From assembly GCA_009780135.1 (NCBI GenBank), contig WRAP01000017.1:1-32073 (forward strand): a DNA stretch of 32,073 nt, written 5' to 3'. Of the stretch, positions 10,119-17,950 are shown one piece after another. How positions within the stretch are numbered: position 1 is the stretch's first letter; every line of letters starts with the position of its first letter. This stretch comes from Bacillota bacterium (GTDB taxonomy: Bacteria; Bacillota; Clostridia; Christensenellales; Pumilibacteraceae). The position numbers and the translations under genes are program-made. The notes under the pieces are model-generated. The model ran no database searches. It worked only from the letters and a program-made list of their open reading frames with translations, and was not told where the DNA came from.

Positions 10119-12212
10119 TTATTTCTTAGCTCTCTCTCCAATGATTTTTTCTGTGATTGATTTTGGAGCTTCGGCATAGTGACTAAATTTCATAGAGTAG
10201 TCGCCTCTGCCTTGAGTACGGGAGCGCAAGTCTGTAGCATAACCGAACATCTCGCTTAGCGGAATTTCGGCATGAACCTCTTGAATACCGTTTACCATAT
10301 CCGTACCCATAATGTTACCCCTTTGAGAAGATACTTTACCCAGTATATCGCCTAGGTATTCTTCCGGCATAGTAACATCAACTTTCATAATAGGCTCTAA
10401 TAAAACAGCTTTTGATTGTCTCATACCTTCTTTGAAAGCCATAGAACCAGCAATCTTAAACGCCATCTCAGACGAGTCAACCTCGTGGTAAGAGCCGTCG
10501 TATACCGTAACCTTAAAGTCTACACACTCGTAACCTGCTAAAACTCCGCTTTGCTTAGCTTCCTGAATACCTTTATCAATTGCAGGAATATACTCTTTAG
10601 GAATAGAGCCACCAACGGTAGTATTCTCGAACACATAACCACTGCCTGGTGGAAGTGGCTCCATTATAATTTTACAATGACCGTGCTGACCTTTACCGCC
10701 CGATTGACGAACATATTTACCCTCTACTTCCACTTTTTGTCTTATAGTTTCTCTATAAGCAACCTGTGGAGCACCGGTGTTAGCCTCTACTTTAAATTCT
10801 CGCTTCATACGGTCTACGATAATTTCTAAGTGTAACTCACCCATACCGGCAATAATTGTTTGACCTGTTTCTTCGTTGGTAAATGCCTTAAAGGTTGGGT
10901 CTTCGGCTGATAATTTTTGAAGTGCTGTACCCATTTTCTCTACATCGGCCTTAGTTTTTGGCTCGATTGCAACCGAGATAACAGGGTCTGGGAACTCCAT
11001 ACTTTCTAACACTATCGGCTTATCTTCGGCACAAAGTGTGTCGCCTGTAGTTGAGTATTTTAAGCCAACTAACGCACATATATCGCCCGCTCTAATTTCT
11101 GTGATTTCCTCACGATTGTTAGAGTGCATTAAAAGAATACGGCCTATTCTTTCTTTTTTATCTTTAGTACTGTTTAGTACATGACTACCAGATGATAGCT
11201 TTCCGCTATAGCATCTAAAGAAAGTAAGCGCACCTACAAACGGGTCTGTCATAACCTTAAAGGCTAGTCCGCTAAACGGCTCGTCATCGCTAGCTTTTCT
11301 ATCTTGCTCTTCGCCTTTTAGTGTAACACCTTTTATAGCAGGAATATCAAGTGGGCTAGGTAGATAGTAAACAACTGCATCTAACAGCTTTTGAACACCT
11401 TTATTCTTAAACGAACTTCCGCAAATAACTGGATTGATTTTCATACCGATAGTAAGTTTGCGGATAGCACTTCGGATTTCATCAACCGTTAGCTCACCGC
11501 CTTCTAATACTTTTTCCATATAAGCATCATCGGCATCAATACACGCTTCAATAAGAATTTCACGGTATTTATCTGCATCCGCTTTCATATCGGCAGGAAT
11601 TTCACCCTCTTGCATCTCGGTACCCATTTCGTTAGTATAGATTGTAGCCTTCATAGTAACAAGATCTACAATACCTTTAAATGAACTGTCTTTACCGATA
11701 GGCAACTGAATAGCAACTGGATTAGCATTAAGACGCTTTTTCATCATTCCCATAACATTATAGAAATCTGCGCCTTCTCTATCCATTTTGTTTACATACG
11801 CAAGTCTTGGAACTCCATATTTTGTAGCTTGTCTCCAAACCGTTTCCGATTGCGGTTGAACACCGCCCCTAGCACAAAAACACGCTACAGTACCGTCTAG
11901 CACTTTAAGGCTACGCTCTACCTCTACAGTAAAGTCCACGTGACCCGGAGTATCAATAAGGTTTATACGGTGAGCCGGCTGGTCCGGTGCGGTTTTCCAT
12001 TGCGTTGTAGTAGCAGCCGAAGTAATAGTAATACCTCTTTCTTGCTCTTGAACCATCCAGTCCATAGTAGCACCGCCATCGTGCACCTCGCCTATTTTAT
12101 GGCTTTTTCCACTATAGAACAATATGCGTTCTGATGTGGTTGTTTTACCCGCATCGATATGCGCCATGATACCGATATTCCGGGTGTTTTCTAATGAAAA
12201 TTCTCTTGGCAT
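10119..12212 (-). CDS. fusA: Elongation factor G
   Basis: 697 residues; a GTPase that drives ribosomal translocation and, with RRF, recycling. The G domain has AHIDAGKTT (P-loop, near residues 18-26), DTPGHVDF and NKMD. Domain II, the domain [11 protein letters not shown], domain [13 protein letters not shown] (the tip entering the decoding site) and domain V ([14 protein letters not shown]) are all present in order. An in-frame ATG exists 18 nt upstream, but AGGAG lies between the two ATGs, 6 nt before the second, and the second gives the family's usual N-terminus, [20 protein letters not shown] therefore chose 12212. It follows rpsG on the same strand with an inverted-repeat element filling the gap. 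Confidence 0.98.
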   Translation of the reverse strand: MPREFSLENTRNIGIMAHIDAGKTTTSERILFYSGKSHKIGEVHDGGATMDWMVQEQERGITITSAATTTQWKTAPDQPAHRINLIDTPGHVDFTVEVERSLKVLDGTVACFCARGGVQPQSETVWRQATKYGVPRLAYVNKMDREGADFYNVMGMMKKRLNANPVAIQLPIGKDSSFKGIVDLVTMKATIYTNEMGTEMQEGEIPADMKADADKYREILIEACIDADDAYMEKVLEGGELTVDEIRSAIRKLTIGMKINPVICGSSFKNKGVQKLLDAVVYYLPSPLDIPAIKGVTLKGEEQDRKASDDEPFSGLAFKVMTDPFVGALTFFRCYSGKLSSGSHVLNSTKDKKERIGRILLMHSNNREEITEIRAGDICALVGLKYSTTGDTLCAEDKPIVLESMEFPDPVISVAIEPKTKADVEKMGTALQKLSAEDPTFKAFTNEETGQTIIAGMGELHLEIIVDRMKREFKVEANTGAPQVAYRETIRQKVEVEGKYVRQSGGKGQHGHCKIIMEPLPPGSGYVFENTTVGGSIPKEYIPAIDKGIQEAKQSGVLAGYECVDFKVTVYDGSYHEVDSSEMAFKIAGSMAFKEGMRQSKAVLLEPIMKVDVTMPEEYLGDILGKVSSQRGNIMGTDMVNGIQEVHAEIPLSEMFGYATDLRSRTQGRGDYSMKFSHYAEAPKSITEKIIGERAKK

Positions 12213-12227
12213 AGTTTCTCCTTGAAA

Positions 12228-12361
12228 CAATGAGAAATGAGAAATTAAGAAATGAGAAATTGTTGACTTATATAAAAAAGTTATAACATTAAATTTAATT
12301 GTCTTATTTTTCTAAAATAAATCCTTAATTTCTCATTTACCTCATTTCTAATTTCTCATTG
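12228..12361. repeat. Inverted-repeat element between rpsG and fusA (ATGAGAA type)
   Basis: Imperfect inverted arms of about 34 nt (12228-12261 and 12328-12361), composed of AATGAGAAAT words, around a TTGACTTAT...ATAAATCC core. It starts 5 nt after the rpsG stop codon and ends 3 nt before the AAGGAG of fusA, so it fills the junction. Confidence 0.85.
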
Positions 12362-12366
12362 AAATA

Positions 12367-12837
12367 TTACCATCTGTAATGTGCAAACGCTCTGTTAGCT
12401 TCTGCCATACGGTGCATTTCTTCTTTTTTCTTAAAGCTCGCTCCGGCACTGCTAAATGCGTCCATAAGCTCGCCTGCTACCCTTTCACGCATTGTTTTTT
12501 CACTGCGTTTTCTAGCACTCATAACAATCCAACGAATAGCTAAGGTTTGTCTACGCTCGGGGCGGATAGGGCTTGGTACTTGGTAGGTAGAACCACCTAC
12601 TCTTCTTGCTTTAACCTCTAATTGAGGCTTAACATTTTCTAATGCTTTACTAAAAACCTCTAAAGGGTCTTTATTTAATTTTTCTTTAATTAGCTCAAAC
12701 GCTTCGTATACTATTGCTTGGGCCGTTCCTTTTTTACCATCTTCCATAATTTGATTTATAAATTTAGAGATGATTTTAGATTTATATAACGGGTCCGGCA
12801 ATACATCACGCTTGGGCACGCCACTTCTTCTTGGCAT
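12367..12837 (-). CDS. rpsG: 30S ribosomal protein S7
   Basis: 156 residues, typical for S7, which nucleates assembly of the 30S head and contacts tRNA in the E site. The family signature is clear: [16 protein letters not shown] at the N-terminus, the beta-hairpin [16 protein letters not shown] (about 81-96), and the C-terminal [20 protein letters not shown] lies 10 nt before the ATG. It stands between rpsL and fusA as in nearly all bacteria, but with repeat elements in both junctions. Confidence 0.98.
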   Translation of the reverse strand: MPRRSGVPKRDVLPDPLYKSKIISKFINQIMEDGKKGTAQAIVYEAFELIKEKLNKDPLEVFSKALENVKPQLEVKARRVGGSTYQVPSPIRPERRQTLAIRWIVMSARKRSEKTMRERVAGELMDAFSSAGASFKKKEEMHRMAEANRAFAHYRW

Positions 12838-12875
12838 AATTTGTTTTCTCCTTAATAATTAAATTCTTTAATTAA

Positions 12876-13027
12876 ATGAGGAATTGGGAATGACAAATGA
12901 GAAATTTTGACTTATAATTTAAGAAAAAATTCTTTGTATAAAGAAGTTTATCTTAATTATATAATTTTATTTTTGCTACAAATAAAACAGGTCCGAATTT
13001 CTCATTTCTCATTTCTCATTTCTCATT
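12876..13027. repeat. Inverted-repeat element between rpsL and rpsG with a CTCATTT heptamer array
   Basis: The left arm (12876-12907) and right arm (about 12997-13027) are inverted copies of ATGAGAAAT-type words. On the plus strand 13001-13027 is a near-perfect tandem of the 7-mer CTCATTT, almost four copies, suggesting slippage. The core holds TTGACTTAT and AGGTCCGAA, the same core words as in the other elements. It starts about 23 nt past the rpsL stop. Confidence 0.8.
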
Positions 13028-13050
13028 GAAAACACACTTCGTGTAATTTT

Positions 13051-13422
13051 CTATTTTGGTTTTTTAGCGCCATATTTAGAGCGAGCTTGCATGCGTTTAG
13101 CTACACCCGAGGAGTCTAATGCACCTCGAATAATGTGATACCTAACACCGGGCAAATCCTTCACTCTGCCGCCACGCACAAGAACTACATTATGTTCTTG
13201 CAAGTTGTGTCCAATACCTGGAATATAAACCGTTCCTTCCATCTTATTAACAAGACGAACTCTTGCTATCTTACGCATAGCAGAATTTGGTTTTTTTGGT
13301 GTTGTTGTTGTAACACTTAGACATACTCCACGCTTTTGCGGATTTTCATCTAGGATAGGCGACTTACTTTTGTAAGTTCTATCTTGCCTTGCGTTTCTAA
13401 TTAGCTGATTCATTGTCGGCAT
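13051..13422 (-). CDS. rpsL: 30S ribosomal protein S12
   Basis: 123 residues. S12 lies at the decoding centre and governs accuracy. [12 protein letters not shown] (about 40-51) and [13 protein letters not shown] (about 83-95) are the conserved loops. The lysines whose change gives streptomycin resistance in other bacteria are intact, and the Asp of KDLPG, the methylthiolation site in many species, is present. I chose the ATG at 13422 because GGAGGT lies 9 nt upstream and MPTMNQLIR matches the family start; the longer frame to 13461 would translate through the SD. It is the first gene of the str-type block here, because rpoC does not precede it. Confidence 0.98.
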   Translation of the reverse strand: MPTMNQLIRNARQDRTYKSKSPILDENPQKRGVCLSVTTTTPKKPNSAMRKIARVRLVNKMEGTVYIPGIGHNLQEHNVVLVRGGRVKDLPGVRYHIIRGALDSSGVAKRMQARSKYGAKKPK

Positions 13423-13443
13423 AATTACTCTACCTCCTTTTTT

Positions 13444-13513
13444 CAATGCACAATGAAACAATGTTTAACACACAATGAAAGACTTATTTAATATAAATCG
13501 AAATTGTGCATTG
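13444..13513. repeat. Inverted-repeat element upstream of rpsL (ATGCACA type)
   Basis: Outer arms CAATGCACAAT (13444-13454) and ATTGTGCATTG (13503-13513) are perfect complements. Inside are further ACAATGAAA words and GACTTATTTAATATAAATC, a version of the shared core. It ends about 8 nt upstream of the GGAGGT of rpsL. Confidence 0.75.
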
Positions 13514-13569
13514 AGTGTTGTTTAAATTGAACATTACAGATTTAGTCTTGCCCCTAAAGCATTTAGCGA

Positions 13570-13598
13570 TAAATATAATTTTTGCCATATACGCTCAA
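13570..13598 (-). promoter_or_regulatory. Possible promoter of the rpsL-rpsG-fusA-tuf block
   Basis: On the minus strand, TTGAGC (13598-13593), a 17-bp spacer, TATTTA (13575-13570). The match is moderate. It is placed after the only terminator in the gap and about 145 nt before rpsL. This block needs its own promoter because the usual upstream rpoBC genes are missing. Confidence 0.4.
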
Positions 13599-13737
13599 GG
13601 ATAAACAAGTTGTATTTTTGATTGTAGTTTTATAAAAAAGGTGGCTTTACCATTTTCTTCGCAACAGGCTCGGCTTTTTTGCACAAGTAAACTACTTGCT
13701 CTAGGTCGATAATTCCTATAGCGTAAAAAATACACAC

Positions 13738-13766
13738 AAAAATAGCGTGCCGAAACCGACACGCTA
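13738..13766 (-). terminator. Terminator between the CotH region and rpsL
   Basis: Hairpin 13743-13766 (AGCGTGTCG stem with a GTTT loop and one G-T pair on the minus strand), followed by five T. It separates the CotH transcript, and the relic behind it, from the rpsL block. The remainder of the gap, 13599-13737, contains no gene I can support. Confidence 0.8.
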
Positions 13767-13844
13767 AATTAGTATATAGGTTTAATCAAAACCCGTCAAC
13801 AATTATTTTTATAAAAATACAAAAGCCTGCACACTAATGAGCTT

Positions 13845-14062
13845 TTAACTATTTTCTTTTATTATCTCTATAGCTCTTTGCACTTCTTCTATTCTAGGAC
13901 TTTGTGATCTATTGCTTATATATTTTTTGCATAGTTAAGTATCTCTTAGTTACATTATAAAAATGATTCGCTATTGCTTGTTTAGTCTATTTTTCGTCAA
14001 TCATAGATAATGCCCTTTTTTTATCCACCAGTATGTAATATAATGTAGATAGTTGAATGCAA
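13845..14062 (-). pseudogene. Possible decayed gene fragment downstream of the CotH gene
   Basis: Just past the CotH stop, two minus-strand reading frames together give coherent, helix-rich text. One reads LVDKKRALSMIDEK, then an in-frame stop, then TKQAIANHFYNVTKRYL. After a change of frame the other reads CKKYISNRSQSPRIEEVQ and ends RAIEIIKENS at 13845. The residue pattern is typical of a small helical protein, perhaps helix-turn-helix (AIANHF...). No start codon with an SD is present. I read it as the tail of a gene broken by at least one stop and one frameshift, but cannot name the family. It could also be chance, given the AT-rich DNA. Confidence 0.3.
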
Positions 14063-14073
14063 AAAATCGTTTT

Positions 14074-16050
14074 TTATGCCAATCTATTTATGAGTCTATA
14101 TAATTGAGTATTAAAATTTAGAGTTGGGTGGTTGTGACGATTATGTATAAAGGCTAAACGGCTATTGCGGTTGTTATTAAAGGTGGTTATAGATTGGCTA
14201 GGGTTATTATGATTACTTGTAAAGCGATTGTACATCTCAGGCAAAAGTGGCACAAGCTGATCTGCAAATTCGTTATATAAATTAGTCAGCATTTCTTCTG
14301 TAAGATGATTTGCTACTACATACCGTGCTCTAAAAACAAACCTTTCTACAAATGCTCTGTTATTAAATATTCTGTAAAGATAATTAAACTCGGGACCTCT
14401 AATATTTCTTGGGCCATAAAGAGCCGAAAACCTTGTACCTGTGCCACCCATACTGTGATCCATATCATGTAAAATAAATCTCCAACGCCCATCATTATGA
14501 GGATTGCCGTCATCTACTGGATTTATTGCTCTATAAAATCTAACATTATTGTGTGGCCAATCGGTATTATTAAAAAATGTATTAGAAATATGATAATCTA
14601 TAAAATTATCCTCACATAAAAACTCTGTAAACAACCTCTCTACCATAGAATCTTGATAAAAGTTGTGGAGATTTTGTAATATAAAGCTATTTAATTCTTC
14701 GTGCAGGCGCATCGTGGCTGACCCGCCGTCTGCTTCTACATCATAAAAATTGTTGTCCTGAAACATTGTTCTATCTACAATCGCAACATTGCCTCTATTC
14801 ATACCCGTATGAGTAATTACAAATTCTTGATTAGAAGTATGTTCCCGCATTTGAGTAAAGCCCCAAAATTCGCCGTTTATAAACTTAACCGCTACTTGCT
14901 GGCGGGAATGTAGTACATTTAAGCCTGCATTAGCACTTGCTTGTTGAGTAAAAGCATCTCTCATATGGTCGGTTACAAAGTTGTTACCGCCATTCCAAAG
15001 TCTAAATCTTACAAAATCGTCTACTCCATCAAAAATCGGATGAGTAATAACACCTGTAAGTCCTCCTCGTGCTACATGAAGGTTTAGCGTGCGTTGTGCG
15101 TGAATGCGTGTCCATGAGCCTCCGAGTTGAGTGGAAGCACGGATGTTAAATTGCCTTTTATAACGGTTAGTTTCTTCGTTTACTTCAAAATATTCATAAT
15201 AAAAAATACGGCGATAAGGGATATTGGGCGACCATCTATCTGCGTTTGTATATATGTAAATCAAATCTTGATAGGAAGCTGTTATAGCCATAACGGGAGT
15301 ATTAGCAAAACGCTGTGTGGCATTCGGAGCTACAATATAAGTAGCTGTAATGATGTCCGAAACTGGGCGATCACCTACAAAAGCTCTAAACCTAAAAGCT
15401 GTGCCTGCTAGTATTCTAGCGTTATTGGCAGGCCTTATGCTATAGCGAGCTTGCCAGTTTTGCGAGTGTGAGGTAAGCGGTAGGCTATGCCAATCATTTG
15501 TGCGATCGGCAACTCGCATAATGCCGTTAGCTGGTACCCGTCCACTTACTGTAATGATACCAGACGAGCGTGTTATTGTGCGTGGTGCACCCGGGCGAGG
15601 TTCGGTGCCGTCTATTGTATAATAGATTACAGCAACGGGATTATAAGGAAAACGGACCGTTAGATCAAAAGCCTCATCATAAAAACCTGCCTCATGGCTA
15701 AGTGCTATAACTGGCGATAAATGTTCTATCCCAAGTAAGCTACGGTAGTGATTGATTTGAGCATTAAGTTGAGCAACTTGATTAGTTAGATTTTCTATTA
15801 CAATAACTAAGCCTTCTAACTCTAAGTTATCCTCTAATGCTTTTTCTAATTGAGCCGTTAAAGAGCTAATTTGCTCTAACAAATCCGAGACTTGCTGTTG
15901 TAATTCGTCAATTTGTCTAATAAGATAATCTCTTTGACTTGGATATGAGGAGGTTTCTATACTTTCATCACATCCTGTAAATACCGTCCCAATAGCAAAA
16001 AGCATAACTATCGCTACTAAAATGGTTATAGTTTTTTTGATTTTTCTCAT
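14074..16050 (-). CDS. CotH-kinase-domain lipoprotein with chitobiase-type domain
   Basis: 658 residues. The N-terminus (KIKK, a hydrophobic stretch, then FTGC with Cys27) is a lipoprotein signal, so the protein is probably anchored outside the membrane. Residues about 40-105 form a leucine/glutamine heptad coiled coil. About 110-170 resembles the chitobiase C-terminal domain (YYTIDGTEPRPG). About 290-600 matches the CotH family: QVAVKFINGEFWGFTQMREH, then FFNNTDWPHNNVRFYR, then HDMDHSMGG (near 527-535), which carries the metal-binding Asp pair of the CotH kinase motif. CotH of Bacillus spores is an atypical kinase that phosphorylates coat proteins. In non-spore clostridial proteins like this one the substrate is unknown. 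The SD AAGGTGAT precedes the ATG. There is no clear partner gene next to it. Confidence 0.88.
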   Translation of the reverse strand: MRKIKKTITILVAIVMLFAIGTVFTGCDESIETSSYPSQRDYLIRQIDELQQQVSDLLEQISSLTAQLEKALEDNLELEGLVIVIENLTNQVAQLNAQINHYRSLLGIEHLSPVIALSHEAGFYDEAFDLTVRFPYNPVAVIYYTIDGTEPRPGAPRTITRSSGIITVSGRVPANGIMRVADRTNDWHSLPLTSHSQNWQARYSIRPANNARILAGTAFRFRAFVGDRPVSDIITATYIVAPNATQRFANTPVMAITASYQDLIYIYTNADRWSPNIPYRRIFYYEYFEVNEETNRYKRQFNIRASTQLGGSWTRIHAQRTLNLHVARGGLTGVITHPIFDGVDDFVRFRLWNGGNNFVTDHMRDAFTQQASANAGLNVLHSRQQVAVKFINGEFWGFTQMREHTSNQEFVITHTGMNRGNVAIVDRTMFQDNNFYDVEADGGSATMRLHEELNSFILQNLHNFYQDSMVERLFTEFLCEDNFIDYHISNTFFNNTDWPHNNVRFYRAINPVDDGNPHNDGRWRFILHDMDHSMGGTGTRFSALYGPRNIRGPEFNYLYRIFNNRAFVERFVFRARYVVANHLTEEMLTNLYNEFADQLVPLLPEMYNRFTSNHNNPSQSITTFNNNRNSRLAFIHNRHNHPTLNFNTQLYRLINRLA

Positions 16051-16086
16051 AGATTATCACCTTTTATAAATTAAAGAATATTACAT

Positions 16087-16110
16087 TAAGCACTATGCCT
16101 TATAAACTAA
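16087..16110. repeat. Short repeat word block (TAAGCACTATGCC type)
   Basis: TAAGCACTATGCC followed by TTATAAACTA lies between the CotH and J-domain genes. The same words occur around 24742-24826 beside rplA. It looks like half of one of the stop-proximal elements, starting about 12 nt after the J-domain gene's stop codon. Confidence 0.5.
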
Positions 16111-16121
16111 GTACCAAAATT

Positions 16122-16733
16122 TTATTGTCTTCCGCTCATCGGGCAACCGCAACAACAAGTTAGGCAGACACTGGCACATAAGCAAGTAGCACAGGGACCT
16201 AACATATCTTGTTGTGGCATATTGGGATTTTGTGGATTGCCAAGTGTTTGCGGATTTGTTCGTGGATTACCCATTACATATCTTAATCTTTCTAATGCCG
16301 TAATATATTTTTGATTTTGCGGTTCTTGAGCTAATGCTCTTTCTAGCTGAGTTTTAGCTTCTAGCGTCCATTCTCTACGATAAAAAAGCATAGCTTGCGT
16401 GTAATGCCACTCAGCTGTGTGGTAGGTTATATTATCTAGTGCCGTTTGAGCATCGTTAAATTTTTTATCCTCTATTAGTTTTGAGATAAAAGAAAAATCG
16501 TAAGTGGGGGCAGTACTGTCGCCGTTGGCAATATTTTTTTTGGTAATAAAATCGCTTTCAATACTAGCAAAAGCGGAGTTAAGTTCGGTTAATTTATCGG
16601 CCGCATCGTTGCCGATTTTGCCTGGCAAAAAACGCTCCTCGCTGTATTTAGCTTTAAGAGTAGCATATTGCCTGCGAATAACCTCTTCTGGAGATGAAGG
16701 ATCTATATTTAGAATTTTATATGGATTTTGCAT
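16122..16733 (-). CDS. Degenerate J-domain protein with cysteine-rich tail
   Basis: 203 residues from the ATG at 16733. Residues 3-55 follow the J-domain pattern (NPYKILNIDPSSPEEVIRRQY...LNSAFASI), but the HPD motif that activates DnaK is replaced by SEE after LKAKY, so a classical Hsp70 co-chaperone role is doubtful. About 80-150 looks like a pair of TPR-type helices (ALDNITYHTAEWHYTQAMLF). A Pro/Asn/Gln linker leads to a C-terminal tail with eight cysteines in 17 residues (CATCLCASVC...CCCGC), probably a metal-binding or lipid-modified patch. It sits next to the DUF5685 gene, a pairing I associate with Clostridia. A GTG start at 16763 is possible but lies inside an inverted repeat. No SD is seen at either start. 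Confidence 0.75.
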   Translation of the reverse strand: MQNPYKILNIDPSSPEEVIRRQYATLKAKYSEERFLPGKIGNDAADKLTELNSAFASIESDFITKKNIANGDSTAPTYDFSFISKLIEDKKFNDAQTALDNITYHTAEWHYTQAMLFYRREWTLEAKTQLERALAQEPQNQKYITALERLRYVMGNPRTNPQTLGNPQNPNMPQQDMLGPCATCLCASVCLTCCCGCPMSGRQ

Positions 16734-16749
16734 GGATTTATTTAATAAT

Positions 16750-16834
16750 TGTAGGGGCGACACTCTGTCGTCCGAGCTTTAGAAAAAAGCGTTATTATTT
16801 TATTAGGCTCGGGCGACAGAGTGTCGCCCCTACA
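16750..16834. repeat. Palindromic element: two 28-bp GGGCGACA units, Y-end outward
   Basis: Arms 16750-16777 and 16807-16834 are inverted copies matching at 27 of 28 positions, with a 29-nt centre. Each arm also contains its own small palindrome (CGACA...TGTCG). The TGTAGGGGC end faces outward in both arms. Similar units occur at 27116-27199, 23869-23896 and 19717-19744. A decayed piece at 16864-16876 runs into the end of the DUF5685 gene. Confidence 0.9.
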
Positions 16835-16881
16835 GTAGTATGGTATTTTACTTGTTTTTAATTATTGTTGGCGTATAGCCC

Positions 16882-17823
16882 CTACAGCCTAACAGGTTTT
16901 AAATTACCCGTCATAACATCATCGACTTTTTTTCTCAAGCCTTCGTAAATAATATTTTTTAATAAGCCAATAACATCACTACCGTTAAAAATATGTTGAA
17001 TGTTATTAAAACTTTCTATACATCGGTTTATATTTGTGGCAAAGATAAAATCTAAAGTTTCTTTATTTGCTTCGATAAAGTGTTCTTTTATTTGTTTTGG
17101 AGTGTCGTATTTTTCATGAAATAAAAAATTCTCATTCATATGTTTATTATAGCATAGCGGATTAAATCGCAACTTTTTACAATCTCTACCAATATCATCA
17201 AGGGCATCTATTAAATAGACGAACTTGCCAATATTATAGCATAACGATAATAATTCGTCATACTCTTTTTTTGTAGCTTCATCTACTTCACCTATCTCAA
17301 GCACTAGCTCCACAATATCTTTTAGCATATTAGCAAAACAGTCGGCTAATCTATCTATACTGTCGCATTGTTCTTTTTCTAATTTGCGTAATTGTTTGTA
17401 CCAAAACGACACCTTTCCTTCTACTTTTGGAAGTGATTTGATGGCTTTTTTAGTGGGCTTACTTAACATCTTTTTGGCAAACTTATACTTTATTCCGTCT
17501 TTGTCGATAATGCCGTCTAACGCTTTGTAGTAACTTAAAATTACACTAGCGTTTGCAATACGAGTTAGGAGTGGAGTAACAGCAACACACGGCTTTTTTT
17601 TAAATGGATTAAGTATACAGCGTTCACGATTATAAATCAAATTTTCGCCCTTATAACTTGTTAAAAGCACGCTTAAAAAAGCAATGTCATAACTTGTGGT
17701 AAGCCTTGGGAGTTGCCCGAATTGCTTGCCTAGATTTTTACACATTCCGCAATAATGACTTTTATAAACCGCAAACTCGGGATGAGTTAGTTTTGATTTT
17801 ATAGGTTGGATGTAGCCGTACAT
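16882..17823 (-). CDS. DUF5685 family protein
   Basis: 313 residues from the ATG at 17823, which gives the family-like start MYGYIQP; the in-frame TTG at 17832 lies next to a repeat. The N-terminus has Cys25-GM-Cys28 in a HYCGMCKNLG context, then SYDIAFLSVLLTSY, and further cysteines near RERCILNPFKKKPC, suggesting a bound metal or cofactor. A long all-helical body follows, with YLIDALDDIGRD near two thirds of its length, an Asp-rich motif like that of helical metal-dependent enzymes. The function is unknown. The pair with the J-domain gene downstream suggests a shared role. The stop codon TAG is formed by a GTAGGGGC repeat relic. No clear SD is present. Confidence 0.8.
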   Translation of the reverse strand: MYGYIQPIKSKLTHPEFAVYKSHYCGMCKNLGKQFGQLPRLTTSYDIAFLSVLLTSYKGENLIYNRERCILNPFKKKPCVAVTPLLTRIANASVILSYYKALDGIIDKDGIKYKFAKKMLSKPTKKAIKSLPKVEGKVSFWYKQLRKLEKEQCDSIDRLADCFANMLKDIVELVLEIGEVDEATKKEYDELLSLCYNIGKFVYLIDALDDIGRDCKKLRFNPLCYNKHMNENFLFHEKYDTPKQIKEHFIEANKETLDFIFATNINRCIESFNNIQHIFNGSDVIGLLKNIIYEGLRKKVDDVMTGNLKPVRL

Positions 17824-17829
17824 TTTTTT

Positions 17830-17945
17830 CAATGAGAAATTAGAAATGAGGTAAATGAGAAATTATTGATTTATAACGAAAAAAATTATTACCGAAAATT
17901 TTATATAAAATAAGTCCGAAATTTCTCATTTACCTCATTTCTCAT
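17830..17945. repeat. Inverted-repeat element between trpS and DUF5685 (ATGAGAA type)
   Basis: A perfect 23-bp inverted repeat (17842-17864 and 17920-17942) within longer arms, with TTGATTTAT and ATAAGTCCGAAA at the two edges of the centre. It starts 5 nt past the trpS stop and ends 6 nt before the start codon chosen for DUF5685. This is the cleanest example of the core plus heptamer-arm design. Confidence 0.9.
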
Positions 17946-17950
17946 CATTA

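Noticed and set aside
13001-13027. CRISPR array
   Set aside because: The repeats are 7-mers without spacers, and no cas gene is in the window.
13028-13050. Small ACAC-GAA-GTGT hairpin just after the rpsL stop as a terminator
   Set aside because: A four-base stem is too weak, and rpsG-fusA-tuf downstream need the same transcript.
13640-13740. Short minus-strand frame ending VAKKMVKPPFL, considered as a remnant of an L7Ae-like ribosomal protein gene often found before rpsL
   Set aside because: The text does not match L7Ae motifs, the frame crosses a terminator, and there is no SD.
10551-15411. Plus-strand ORFs within fusA, rpsL and the CotH gene
   Set aside because: They lie opposite clear coding genes and lack SDs and protein-like composition.
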